From: Aulosira sp. FACHB-615
GTDB taxonomy: Bacteria > Cyanobacteriota > Cyanobacteriia > Cyanobacteriales > Nostocaceae
DNA: 64,000 nucleotides
Assembly: GCF_014698045.1 (NCBI RefSeq)
Contig: NZ_JACJSE010000006.1
Span: 310,001 to 374,000, forward strand
Direction: 5' to 3'
Below, one piece after another: positions 8,265 to 17,295 of the stretch (the first letter of the stretch is position 1; each line of letters begins with the position of its first letter). The position numbers and the translations under genes were made by a program. The notes beneath the pieces are model-generated. The model did no database searches and was not told where the DNA came from. It was given only the letters and a program-made list of their open reading frames with translations.

Positions 8265-8336
8265 ATCATGAGATTTAGTTAAGCTCCTCATACCACACCG
8301 AAAGCCGTGCAACTTAGAATTGCATCGGCTTTTTTC
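8265..8336 (+). ncRNA. yfr1: Yfr1-like small RNA, variant core
   Basis: Contains CTCCTCATACCACACC (core 8284-8294), one base different from the ultraconserved unpaired CTCCTCACACC of cyanobacterial Yfr1. It is preceded by GAGATTTAGTTAAG and followed by a terminator hairpin (AGCCG-TGCAA with TTGCATCGGCT, one bulged base) and a T-run (8330-8335). The same layout recurs at 25366-25436. Yfr1 is an antisense regulator of porin and other outer-membrane mRNAs. The 5' end is estimated. Confidence 0.6.
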
Positions 8337-8357
8337 TTTTCGTTACACCCTCACACC

Positions 8358-8514
8358 CAATACGGTTCGGATAAGAAACTTACTTGTGTAGGCAAGCAAG
8401 GGTGCAGGGGTGCAGGGGTGAAAGGGGGAACGAAGGTACGCTCTCCCCTGAACCTGAAGCTCCTCCGCCCCCCTGCTCACCTCAACAGATACATTTGTTA
8501 ACCGAACCGTATTG
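8358..8514. mobile_element. MITE family 2 copy (157 bp)
   Basis: Ends CAATACGGTTCGG and CCGAACCGTATTG. The interior has a GGGTGCAGG-rich arm and its complementary CCCCTGAACCTG arm. The reverse complement matches 42026-42183 almost base for base. It is flanked by an imperfect 9-bp direct repeat, CCCTCACAC on the left and CCTTCACAC on the right. No coding capacity. Confidence 0.85.
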
Positions 8515-8539
8515 CCTTCACACCTCTACGTAAGTCTTG

Positions 8540-10756
8540 TTAACGACGAACACGAAACCCCTGTTGTCCATTAATTGCGTCAAAAAGAACATCGTATCGA
8601 TCAAAAAATCCAATACCACTATTCACAAATACAGGCTGTTCAGCTTGGGTAGAAATCGCAATATTCCACAAATTAAACCCATCACGGTTGCCTGGAACTA
8701 AACTGTAGTCCAAAACTTGAGGAATAGCTATTTTAACAGTATTTTCCGGGCGTAACCTTCCGGGTTTAAGCTTGCCTGAGAGGTTTGGGGACTTCAACTC
8801 CACAAAACCACTTGTATTTCTAGAGTCAGTCACCATTCTGCTGTTACAGCTATTTTTCATCGCACTACCAGAGATAGTTAAACAGACGGCGTTAAGTCGA
8901 GAGTCCCATCTATTGCCAGGTATACCATCAATTGCAGGTTGCGCCTTCAGGGAAACCATCTTAAAACCTGCGCGATTTTTTTCGGTCAAGCCAAGGGTGA
9001 GATTACCACTATTATTAGTACCACCATTACCTGTGACGATCGCTCCGTTACTCAAATTTCCTGGTAATTTTCTCAACGGGTTATAAGGAAGTGACCGTTC
9101 AAAATAATTGACACCGATAATACCGGAAAACGCTGTACTACTTTTCGCCGAACAATTTGGTTTTTGGCTAGTACATTTGCGGCTAGTCACAACCTGTACC
9201 GGAACAGGTTCTTCAGTAGTCAGAAAACCAATTCGGAAATTGGTATAAACTAATTCTCCTTCTAAGATTGTCCCATCACTCAATACTTCCTTGACAACTT
9301 GACCTGTTTTGCGGATGGGAGCATTCCCGAAAAATTCTGGAGGTACTCTTAAACCTGCTGAACCTGTATCTAACAAAACACGTCTCGGTCGCCCGTTGGC
9401 TACAGATATTTCTAAAAAATAGCCTCGACTTGCTTGGCTAACAGAACCTTTAGTATATAAAGGGACTGATATCGTATCAAAAGTAGGCTTGCGACGGGTA
9501 ATTTGAGAAGTATCCCGCAACGCAGGGTTAGCAAAAACTTCTAAAAATCCAGCTTGTCGCTGCGCCACAGGTTCAGGTGCAATATCCCACAGACTTTCAT
9601 AGTAGAAAAACACAGCACCCAAACCGCGTTGTTGAGCCGCCCGGACTTGAGACTGAATTTGTTGTAGAGAAACTGGGCGATTTCGCAACCCTGTCATAAT
9701 ACCTATGCCAGTAGGTATATATTGTTGTGTTTCGATAATTTCTGGGCGAGTAATTTGGCTGATAAAAGCTTCTAAATCGTTACGGTAAACTTGCATCACT
9801 AGCTCGTCTACAATACCCAATCTCACCCAATTCAGCCAGTCTTGCAGTTGAAATTTATAAGCATAATCATAGTAATTCGGCGAAACAGAAATAATTGCAT
9901 TAGGCTTGATTTGTTTCACCGCTTGATAAAGTTGGAGCATGAATGCTGTAATTTTATCCGCCCGCCATTGCACCCATGCTTGGGCTTGAGAGTTGGGGGG
10001 AGGTGGATTGCCAGTTTCTTCGGTATATAGTTTTATCGTGTAACTGTCGTAACCAAAATCCACAGGCAAACTCAGATGGTCATCAAATTGAATCCCATCA
10101 GCGTTGTATTTGGTAATGATTTCAACTACAAGGTCAGTAATAAATTTTTGGACTTCGGGATGGAAAGGATTAAACCAAGCTACTTCACCCGCCGCAGTAA
10201 TTGAAGTTTGAGTTCCATCTTGCTTTTGTGTCAGCCAATTTGGGTGAGCGGATGCTAATTCTGAAGTTAAGGGAACCATAAACCCAAATTCAAACCAAGG
10301 TATAGTTACTAATCCTTGACGACGGCCTTGGTTAATAATGTCAGCAATGATATCTTGTCCTTCTGCACCTTTGAAGAAAAAGGGAATACCCTGCTGTTGT
10401 GCTACTGCACTGGGATATTTTGTATAACCATCATTCCAGACGACGGGATAGACTGTGTTAAAGTTCAGCCGCCGCAATTGAGCCATTGTATCCTGCACTT
10501 TGGCTTGATACTTCATAATATCGAAGTCGTTATTAGTCAGCCAAACACCGCGAATTTGTTGGCGGGGTGACTCAGATATTTGAGCATTTGTCGGTGTCCC
10601 ATTGCCTAAAAATACCACGATGCTGAATGAGGTGATAAACAAAACTGGTAGAAGAGGCTGAATTGAGCGCCAGTTTAAAAATTGCCTAAATTTAGTCAAT
10701 AACTGAGCTACCCAAGCATGAATTTTTAAGCTTTGGTATGGGAAAAATTGCAACAT
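8540..10756 (-). CDS. GHL10-type glycoside hydrolase fused to aspartic-protease-like domain
   Basis: 738 residues with an N-terminal signal or anchor (about 35-55). Residues about 65-410 match the glycosyl-hydrolase-like GHL10 family (begins RQQIRGVWLTNNDFDIM; also VYPVVWNDGYTKYP, DGIQFDDHLSLP with the likely acidic pair, and ISVSPNYYDYAY). These proteins act on cell-wall or exopolysaccharide glycans outside the membrane. From about 430 to the end is a second module with the LLDTGSAGLRV signature (D near 461) and FSGIIGVNYF, resembling pepsin/retropepsin-like or DUF3443-like domains. The second half has only one clear DTG motif, so protease activity is uncertain. The usual GHL10 protein lacks this C-terminal half. 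It is transcribed divergently from the glycosyltransferase gene. Confidence 0.8.
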   Translation of the reverse strand: MLQFFPYQSLKIHAWVAQLLTKFRQFLNWRSIQPLLPVLFITSFSIVVFLGNGTPTNAQISESPRQQIRGVWLTNNDFDIMKYQAKVQDTMAQLRRLNFNTVYPVVWNDGYTKYPSAVAQQQGIPFFFKGAEGQDIIADIINQGRRQGLVTIPWFEFGFMVPLTSELASAHPNWLTQKQDGTQTSITAAGEVAWFNPFHPEVQKFITDLVVEIITKYNADGIQFDDHLSLPVDFGYDSYTIKLYTEETGNPPPPNSQAQAWVQWRADKITAFMLQLYQAVKQIKPNAIISVSPNYYDYAYKFQLQDWLNWVRLGIVDELVMQVYRNDLEAFISQITRPEIIETQQYIPTGIGIMTGLRNRPVSLQQIQSQVRAAQQRGLGAVFFYYESLWDIAPEPVAQRQAGFLEVFANPALRDTSQITRRKPTFDTISVPLYTKGSVSQASRGYFLEISVANGRPRRVLLDTGSAGLRVPPEFFGNAPIRKTGQVVKEVLSDGTILEGELVYTNFRIGFLTTEEPVPVQVVTSRKCTSQKPNCSAKSSTAFSGIIGVNYFERSLPYNPLRKLPGNLSNGAIVTGNGGTNNSGNLTLGLTEKNRAGFKMVSLKAQPAIDGIPGNRWDSRLNAVCLTISGSAMKNSCNSRMVTDSRNTSGFVELKSPNLSGKLKPGRLRPENTVKIAIPQVLDYSLVPGNRDGFNLWNIAISTQAEQPVFVNSGIGFFDRYDVLFDAINGQQGFRVRR

Positions 10757-11134
10757 TAGTCAGCAGTTGTACTTAAGTTATGAAAGTTATTTATAACATT
10801 TAACTTGGATGCAGCAGTCAAATGACTGCACCAGTCAAACTAATGCACATTTGACGTAGTTAACAGTTTTTTTGTTCACGATTTATCTGGAATGGCTGTG
10901 GCGGGTAAAATTGCCAAACCCAACAACTTAATTCTTATTAGCAGTAATGATAAAAAGCATCAGTTGATGATTCATTTTTTTAGCTGATAAATTGATGGGT
11001 TATGGGCGGAATCAAATGATGATTATTCCTAGAGTATCATCAGCTTACATTTTACAAAATAAGAGTTAAAGTATTATCGATTAACGCCCTAACTGCATCA
11101 TAATTACTATTCAAAAAAGGAGCAGCAAAATTAT
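10757..11134. other. Divergent intergenic region, no gene seen
   Basis: 378 bp between two divergent genes. It contains a small palindromic CAGTCAAATGACTG (10816-10829) and A+T-rich sequence that must hold both promoters. An AAGGAG ribosome-binding site for the downstream gene lies at 11117-11122. Confidence 0.6.
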
Positions 11135-12367
11135 ATGCGGATATTAATGCTATCGTCTACATTTCCCTACCCGCCCAGTCGTGGAGGAACAGAAATTAGA
11201 ACTTTTAATTTACTGCGATATCTTCAATATAACCACGACATAACGTTAATTACACAGAGTAACAAGGAAACAACATCAGCCGAGATAGAGGAATTACGGA
11301 AATATGTGAGTGAATTGATTGTTTTTCCTTTACCGCCGGAACCCCAAGAAAAAAATGCGATCGCTCGTTTAGTCGGTAAAACAGTCCGGTTTTTAGAGTC
11401 GGTACTCAAAGCCACACCGCCAAATGTACTCCATCGCTATTCTCCAGAGATTCAAGCTTGGGTTGATGAATATGTCCGCGCCAGGAAGTGCGATGTAATT
11501 ACTTGTGAACATAGCGTCAATGAAATTTATATTCAGCCAGACTACCGTCATCTAGTAAATACGGTGGTTGATGTTCACAGTTCTGTTTACGGCTGGATTC
11601 GTGATCATTTAGAAATGGGTGCGGCGCAAAATGCAACGCGCGATCGCCTTTATTTGTCTCTGGTTCTCAAACGCTACGAACAGCGTTATTGTAATAAGTT
11701 TTCTAACATTGTGGTGACAACCCAAGACGATCGCCAAGAATTTCTCAAACTGCGTCCTGATCTGGAAATTAAAGTGATTCCCAACGGCGTGGATTTAGAA
11801 TTGTTTCCCTGTCGTCAACAAGACCCAGGCGGACATAAATTAATTTTTGTGGGTGCTATGGATGCTTCACATAATATTGATGCAGCATGTTTTTTTGCTG
11901 TTGAAGTTTTACCGCAACTACAAAAACATTATCCAGACACCACCTTTAGTATTGTTGGTGCTAGACCAACTCCCGAAGTTTTAGAGTTAAATAATCTTCC
12001 TGGTGTGATTGTGACTGGGCGTGTGGCTTCCATGACAGAATATTTACACCAGTCTACAGTGTGTGTAGTGCCGCTCCGCACTGGTTTTGGCATTAAAAAT
12101 AAAACCTTGGAAGCAATGGCCGCAGGTGTACCTGTTGTAGCCAGCGATCGCGGTTTGGAAGGATTAGCTGTAGATATTGCAGATCAACCATTACGCGCTT
12201 TGAGAGCTAACACTCCAGCAGAATATGTCACAGCTATTAGTCAATTATTTGATCATCCCCAACTGCGTTCAGAATTATCTGAACAAGGTAGACAATTAGT
12301 AGAAACAGAATTCACCTGGGATATTGCTGGAAAACGTTATGAACAAGTTCTGCTACAGCAGTCTTAA
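11135..12367 (+). CDS. Glycosyltransferase family 4 (GT-B fold)
   Basis: 410 residues with the pattern of retaining GT4 enzymes. The N-terminal Rossmann half starts MRILMLSSTFPYPPSRGGTE (glycine-rich acceptor loop). The linker VIPNGVDLELF is the usual family hinge. The C-terminal nucleotide-sugar half has LIFVGAMDASHN and the donor site FGIKNKTLEAMAAGVPVVAS with its conserved glutamate. Such enzymes transfer sugars from NDP-sugars in exopolysaccharide, lipopolysaccharide or glycolipid synthesis at the membrane face; the sugar cannot be told. It has an AAGGAG ribosome-binding site and stands alone, ending just before a repeat and a terminator. Confidence 0.88.
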   Translation: MRILMLSSTFPYPPSRGGTEIRTFNLLRYLQYNHDITLITQSNKETTSAEIEELRKYVSELIVFPLPPEPQEKNAIARLVGKTVRFLESVLKATPPNVLHRYSPEIQAWVDEYVRARKCDVITCEHSVNEIYIQPDYRHLVNTVVDVHSSVYGWIRDHLEMGAAQNATRDRLYLSLVLKRYEQRYCNKFSNIVVTTQDDRQEFLKLRPDLEIKVIPNGVDLELFPCRQQDPGGHKLIFVGAMDASHNIDAACFFAVEVLPQLQKHYPDTTFSIVGARPTPEVLELNNLPGVIVTGRVASMTEYLHQSTVCVVPLRTGFGIKNKTLEAMAAGVPVVASDRGLEGLAVDIADQPLRALRANTPAEYVTAISQLFDHPQLRSELSEQGRQLVETEFTWDIAGKRYEQVLLQQS

Positions 12368-12368
12368 T

Positions 12369-12478
12369 ACAGCGTTTTTCGATTGAGTACAGGAACGGAA
12401 CCCAACATTTTCAAGGCTTTGTTGGGTTACGCTATCGCTACACCCAACCTACTATTCTCTTAACTGAAGCGTATTGTA
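12369..12478. repeat. Dispersed palindromic repeat (ACAGCGTTTTTC end)
   Basis: Begins ACAGCGTTTTTCGATTGAG, nearly matching the inverted right end of the 84-bp element at 24140-24223. Inside is the palindromic AACCCAAC...GTTGGGTT unit, a trace of which also appears near 36145-36170. It starts two bases after the glycosyltransferase stop. Confidence 0.55.
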
Positions 12479-12501
12479 TTATAAATTATGTATAAATAAA
12501 T

Positions 12502-12534
12502 AAATCCCCGACTTAATCACAAAGTCGGGGATTT
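12502..12534. terminator. Bidirectional terminator between convergent genes
   Basis: A perfect 13-bp stem (AAATCCCCGACTT at 12502-12514 with its complement at 12522-12534) lies between the rightward glycosyltransferase and the leftward exported-protein gene. A+T-rich tails follow on both sides. Confidence 0.75.
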
Positions 12535-12559
12535 GAGTTAATTAAATTCAACTTTAATT

Positions 12560-12883
12560 CTACTGCCGCATCGAAGGAGCCGCAAAAATTCTACTGTTGA
12601 TGGGAACGCGAAATGTCGGCTGAGGCTTGGTAGGGTTATTAGTTACCGCAACTGTATTCTCAGCAGTTTCAGATACAGTTGTTGATTTAACACTTGCAGA
12701 ATTGTCTGCATTATCAACTAGCGATCGCTCATCATTATTCAATGATGTATTTTCAGATGAAACATTGCTATCTAATTCAGTTGCTTTAGCTTCTGTGTTA
12801 ACTTGAGCGCGACAAGGAATGCAAATAAAACTAGAGACTACACTTAAAAGTAGTGCTAGTAAAGGACAAGTATATTGTTTCAT
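12560..12883 (-). CDS. Small exported protein of unknown function
   Basis: The frame is open from 12994, but the ATG at 12883 begins a typical signal peptide (MKQYTCPLLALLLSVVSS followed by FICIPCRAQ, cleavage likely after RAQ). The 107-residue form is therefore preferred. The mature part is low-complexity, rich in Ser, Thr, Asn, Glu and Val (TELDSNVSSENTSLNNDERS). It ends in a more conserved-looking FRVPINSRIFAAPSMRQ. No domain recognised; probably periplasmic. It has its own promoter region upstream and a shared terminator downstream. Confidence 0.6.
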   Translation of the reverse strand: MKQYTCPLLALLLSVVSSFICIPCRAQVNTEAKATELDSNVSSENTSLNNDERSLVDNADNSASVKSTTVSETAENTVAVTNNPTKPQPTFRVPINSRIFAAPSMRQ

Positions 12884-13499
12884 TGCAGTGGTGTAGTGTT
12901 GGTTGGACTTCAGATTAGTGTTGCGTTGTGCTATTAAATTTCCGAGTTTTATCTTCATAAATAAGACAGAATAAGTGCTGCTATTTAAAAGCAATCTTTG
13001 AAATAAAACTCATCTAAAAAACAATTAGAAAATCAACTGATAGATGCACACTGATATAATAAATATGGGATTGATTCACAACGTGGAGCAACGCAACTAT
13101 CAGCAATACTAAGAGAATAGCTAGTCATCTCTGAAGAGCAAAATTACGTATTTTACTACGTCTATTAATATTTATCAGGCTGCAATTTATTCGCATATTT
13201 AAGGATTGACATGGTATCAATATATAAAGTTTTTATCAATAATTATGTTGATTATGTTATCTACATCAAGTTTTTATTAACCATTAATCAATAGACGTAT
13301 ATCAGCTTGATCAAGTTTGATTAAAAGCAGAAACTTTAAAATTGGATATAAAGTCTTTATATTGAATAGCTAGGGAATAAAATTTACATTTGGCGATCGC
13401 AACCGGAGTTGAGTTATAAACATAACATCTGAATCTGCTGATTTAGACTCACAAAATAAATGTCTTTTAGTACTGCAATTTCTATTTATCTAGGAATAT
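12884..13499. other. A+T-rich intergenic region, no gene seen
   Basis: About 600 bp between divergent genes, strongly A+T rich, with one HIP1-like octamer near 13394. An AGGA ribosome-binding site stands just before 13500. No RNA gene or repeat was recognised. Confidence 0.5.
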
Positions 13500-14777
13500 A
13501 TGACATTGAAAAACTTCACAAAAGCCTTTGTTCTGAGTTTGGTGATTGTAAATTTTTGGTCAACCGCCCAAGCACAAACATCAACTAGTGAAACTGCTGC
13601 ACTATCTCAAGAAGTGACTGTGCTGCGAAAACAGGGAAGCCAGGGATTGCAAAAATTCCTGAATACTCACAAAACTGAACTCAATACAAGTTCTTCCGGT
13701 GCAGTTGTGCCAAATCCGCAAATTCGCGCCGCCTTAGATCAACTTTGTCAACAGCGAGATTGCTATGCTTCGCGGTTGTATTGGTACACTGACTTAGAAG
13801 CAGCCAAAGCCGCCGCCAAGGCTAGTGGTAAACCTATTTTATCTCTGCGGTTGTTAGGCAGGCTAGATCAAGATTTAAGCTGTGCCAATAGTCGGTTTTT
13901 TCGTGTAGCACTATATCCCAATGCGGCAATTTCTCAAGCTTTACAAAATCGTTTTATTTTACATTGGCAATCAGTCAGACCTGTACCCAAAATTACCATT
14001 GATTTTGGAGATGGTCGCAAACTAGAGCGAACCATTACAGGCAACAGCATTCACTATATATTAGATGCTTCTGGTCGTCCGATTGATGCCATTCCGGGAC
14101 TGTACGGCCCCAAAGCTTTTTTACGCCAGCTACAACAAGCTGAAGTTGCAGCCAAAGAATACAGTAAACTTCCTACTGCTCAACGTCAGACTTTTTTACA
14201 GAAATACCATAGCGATCGCCTAAATGCAATCCAAACTCAATGGACTGCTGATTTATCCCGCTTGGGGATTCAAACTCCTCCGAGATTAGTAGATAACCCA
14301 TCACCCACAGCCGAAGTCGCAGGTTCTTTGGCGGTAACAAAAATGGCCGTCGAAACTCCGATGCTGAGTGCTTTACGTCCTGGTGCGGAAGCAAATCGCA
14401 ATAACTTAGCAGCAATTACCGACCAACAAGCTTGGAATAAAATTGCTCAACTTTATGCCACTGATGCCAAACTTGATCAAAATAGCATCGCTTTAATCAG
14501 TGCCAAAAAATTCTCATCAACCAAAACTGAATCTGAAAATTTGCAAAAAATCGTCAATCAATTTGAAAATTTGATGGCTTTAGATTCCATCAGAAATGAA
14601 TATATGTTGCATAGCCAAATTCATCAATGGTTTACCCAAGAAGCCCAAACTAGTGATGTAGCCGAATTGAACGAGAAAGTTTACGCGCAACTTTTTTTGA
14701 CTCCTAGTTCTGACCCCTGGTTAGGACTTTTAGCCAACGATAGCTATAGTGCTATTGATAATGATGGTTTACGGTAA
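13500..14777 (+). CDS. Exported thioredoxin-fold-like protein
   Basis: 425 residues starting with a signal peptide (about 1-26, ending STAQAQ). Residues about 85-230 have the outline of a thioredoxin-like fold: YWYTDLEAAKAAAKASGKPILSLRLLG, a single cysteine where a CxxC would be expected (LSCANSRFF), FILHWQSVRP, and ITIDFGDGRKLER. Next comes a YILDASGRPIDAIPGLYG strand pair. Loss of the redox pair suggests a binding rather than a disulfide-exchange role. The C-terminal 190 residues are helical and unassigned. It lies alone, with long A+T-rich gaps on either side. Confidence 0.6.
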   Translation: MTLKNFTKAFVLSLVIVNFWSTAQAQTSTSETAALSQEVTVLRKQGSQGLQKFLNTHKTELNTSSSGAVVPNPQIRAALDQLCQQRDCYASRLYWYTDLEAAKAAAKASGKPILSLRLLGRLDQDLSCANSRFFRVALYPNAAISQALQNRFILHWQSVRPVPKITIDFGDGRKLERTITGNSIHYILDASGRPIDAIPGLYGPKAFLRQLQQAEVAAKEYSKLPTAQRQTFLQKYHSDRLNAIQTQWTADLSRLGIQTPPRLVDNPSPTAEVAGSLAVTKMAVETPMLSALRPGAEANRNNLAAITDQQAWNKIAQLYATDAKLDQNSIALISAKKFSSTKTESENLQKIVNQFENLMALDSIRNEYMLHSQIHQWFTQEAQTSDVAELNEKVYAQLFLTPSSDPWLGLLANDSYSAIDNDGLR

Positions 14778-15567
14778 GCTATTAAGCACTTAGTTTGCAG
14801 TTTAGACCGCAGGGGAGCAGAGGGGCAGAGGAGAGAGTTTAAGTCATTTATGTACAATTTCAATAGTGCAGCTTAAATCCTGATTAGCTTAGTATAAGCT
14901 TGGCTATTGGTAAAGCTATACCTGCGGTAGTAGTGTGTTTATTCTTTTGATAGAAGTTAGCGATAAGATTCACAACTATCGTTGAGCTAAAGCAGTTCTA
15001 CATCATTTGTAAATAACAGCATCCCCGATTTATCCACAGTCGGGGAACTAAAATGATTATTTTGAATACTGAGAAAGCATCTCATAAATATTTATTTGTG
15101 CGATCGCAGTCTCATTTTAGCCACTTTATTACAGATTTTTGAGCCAATTCTAAACTTTTATCACAAAAGTAAAAGCAATAACTACTAGTAGGCTGTAATA
15201 TAAATTTAGACTGAATCTATGTTCATGGATTATCCTAAATCCTAAAAAATGCTCAATATTAAATATATAAAAGTTCTATTTGATATGTGAACAAAAGTGA
15301 CAAGATAGGCAAGGCAAAAATTGATAAATTATTTGGTAATATTATATATGAAATATGATAATTGACCTAATTTTATCAAATAGCCAAGTCTCCATAAATA
15401 AACTATCTGTAGTATCTTGATGAGCATAAATTAAAAATAATCAATTCTAATATTTCAAATAAATCTAATACTAAATATCTCTGATAAAAAGCATCATTAC
15501 GCAGTTTATCAGACCAATTATGTTGGTTAATAGAATCCTTAAATTTTGATGTTCTTTATATATGCAA
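14778..15567. other. Long A+T-rich gap, no gene seen
   Basis: 790 bp with a low-complexity GGGGAGCAGAGGGGC patch just after the preceding stop. A hairpin made of CCCCGATT and AGTCGGGG near 15023-15047 could be a terminator. The rest is plain A+T-rich sequence without a coding frame, probably containing the original promoter of the PAS/Crp regulator. Confidence 0.5.
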
Positions 15568-15767
15568 GCAGATAGCACAATACGGTTCAGATAAGAAACC
15601 TAAATTACCACAAAATCAAAAAATAATGACTCAACAAAAAACGAAAGAATAATTTTGGAGGGGGTTTGGGGGAGCATCCCCCAAATCTTGCTCATTATCT
15701 AATAGGTAGAGCAGAAATTGAGAAATCAAATCTCATCACATTAACTGAACCGTATTGGCAGATAGCA
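15568..15767. mobile_element. MITE family 2 copy with perfect 10-bp target duplication
   Basis: The element is 15578-15757 (180 bp), with ends CAATACGGTTCAG and CTGAACCGTATTG. It is flanked directly on both sides by GCAGATAGCA (15568-15577 and 15758-15767), a perfect direct repeat expected from insertion. The interior differs from the other two copies: it has a GGAGGGGGTTTGGGGGAGCA stretch in place of their GTGCAGG arms. It sits 21 bp before the start codon of the next gene. Confidence 0.9.
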
Positions 15768-15777
15768 GGACGACAAG

Positions 15778-16941
15778 ATGAATATAAAATTATTTATCAA
15801 ACGTTTAGAAGCCTTGCACAAACCTCTAGCAGATTTGCACCAAACTGCTAGTATTTTACCTTGGATTCCTGCCGATATGCTACCCCAGGCTTATCAAGAA
15901 CTTTATAGTAATTCCAAGATGTTACAGTTAGCAGCAAAAGAACTGTATCAGCAAAATGAAGCACTTAAAGAAACACAAATTTTACTGGAAACCGAACGCC
16001 AAAATTACCAAAATTTATTTGAGTATGCGCCAGATGGCTCTTTAGTCACTGATAAAGCGGGGATTATTCAAAACGCCAACATAGCTGCAACGAAATTACT
16101 GAACATTCCCAAAAAATTTCTCATCGGCAAAGCTATAATTCAATTTGTTTGTTTAGAAGAAAGACAGCACTTTCGCCAAGAACTCCATCAGCTATATCAA
16201 GCAGATAGAACAAAAGAGTTAATTATTCGCTTGCAACAACGTCATGGCGAATATTTTGACGCAGCTTTCACAGTCAGAGTCATCCGTAACCCAGAAGGTA
16301 AGGCTATTAACTTACTCTGGTTACTGCGGAATATTAGCGATCGCCAGCAAACAGAATTACAATCAACCGAGAGTTACAGCGAGTTCATCCAAAATCGCCC
16401 TCGATACAAATATTCTAAAGGTGAAACGATTCCTCTCAATAACTCAGTGGTTTGGTATATTTTCCAAGGTTTAGTCAAACTCAGTACATTTTGTGAAACT
16501 GGCGAAGAAATCTTGTTAGGATTGGCAAAAACACAAATGGTGTTTGGTTCTGGGATGACTTCTCTATCCATTTACCAAGCTACTGCTTTATCAGATGTGG
16601 AGCTAGTACCAATTTATTTGTCAGAATTATCAGTTACACCAGCATTGAGTCATAGTTTGTTACCCAAAATCAATCAACGGTTACAACAAACAGAATCATT
16701 TTTAGTCATCTCCAAAAAGCAATTAGTCGAAGACCGTTTACAACATTTATTAGAACTTCTCAAACAGGAAATTGGTGAACCAGTAGAAGAAGGGACTCGC
16801 TTAAGCGTCCGCTTGACTCATGAAGATATAGCAAGTGCTTGCGGTACTACCAGAGTCACCATTACAAGATTGTTAGGAAAATTGCAACAACAAGGTTTAA
16901 TTAGTATTGATGCTAAAAAACATATTATTTTAAAAGTGTAG
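15778..16941 (+). CDS. PAS-domain transcription regulator with Crp/Fnr-type DNA-binding domain
   Basis: 387 residues. An N-terminal helical part (1-80) is followed by a PAS sensor domain (about 80-200: NLFEYAPDGSLVTDKAGIIQNANIAATKLL). Then come a cyclic-nucleotide-binding-like beta barrel (about 210-290: FQGLVKLSTFCETGEEILLGL) and a Crp-type winged helix at the end (LTHEDIASACGTTRVTITRLLGKLQQQGLI). The order PAS, cNMP-like, HTH suggests a cytoplasmic regulator switched by a small ligand. The barrel lacks an obvious cAMP phosphate-binding cassette, so the ligand is unknown. A MITE lies directly upstream, separating the gene from its older leader. The ribosome-binding site (AGCAGGACG) lies partly within and just beyond the target-site duplication. 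Confidence 0.82.
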   Translation: MNIKLFIKRLEALHKPLADLHQTASILPWIPADMLPQAYQELYSNSKMLQLAAKELYQQNEALKETQILLETERQNYQNLFEYAPDGSLVTDKAGIIQNANIAATKLLNIPKKFLIGKAIIQFVCLEERQHFRQELHQLYQADRTKELIIRLQQRHGEYFDAAFTVRVIRNPEGKAINLLWLLRNISDRQQTELQSTESYSEFIQNRPRYKYSKGETIPLNNSVVWYIFQGLVKLSTFCETGEEILLGLAKTQMVFGSGMTSLSIYQATALSDVELVPIYLSELSVTPALSHSLLPKINQRLQQTESFLVISKKQLVEDRLQHLLELLKQEIGEPVEEGTRLSVRLTHEDIASACGTTRVTITRLLGKLQQQGLISIDAKKHIILKV

Positions 16942-17108
16942 GGCGTGTACTTATTCAAAACCCTGATACCTTTCGGCTGACGCTCACGGCGACATCCCAT
17001 ACCCCTTTCACCCCCACACCCAGTCTTCATAAACAATCTTTGTGCAGAAGTCCTGTTTGTGATATCCTTACCCAAAAATGACTTCACGCGATGTGCGACT
17101 TATTCTTG

Positions 17109-17243
17109 AAACCCCTCTCCAAACCTCTCACGCCAGTCGCTACAACGGAGGGAACCTCCGCAACGCGCTGGCTCCCCGAAACGGAGAGAGGCTTTGAATC
17201 TTGCTCCCCTTCCCTACCAGGGAAGGGGTTGGGGTTTAGGTTT
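17109..17243. repeat. Dispersed palindromic repeat (ACCCCTCTCCAAACCTCTC type)
   Basis: It runs from AAACCCCTCTCCAAACCTCTC to GGAAGGGGTTGGGGTTTAGG and is interrupted by a 40-bp GTCGCTACAACGGAGGG segment. An uninterrupted inverted copy is at 38981-39071. Read in frame it adds a false N-terminal extension to glycerol kinase. Confidence 0.75.
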
Positions 17244-17295
17244 GAGAGAAAGTCGCACACGGCGTGACTTCAGACTTCATACTTCATCAGTAACC

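Noticed and set aside
12884..12994. N-terminal extension of the small exported protein
   Set aside because: The signal peptide begins at the internal ATG 12883, so the upstream codons are unlikely to be translated.
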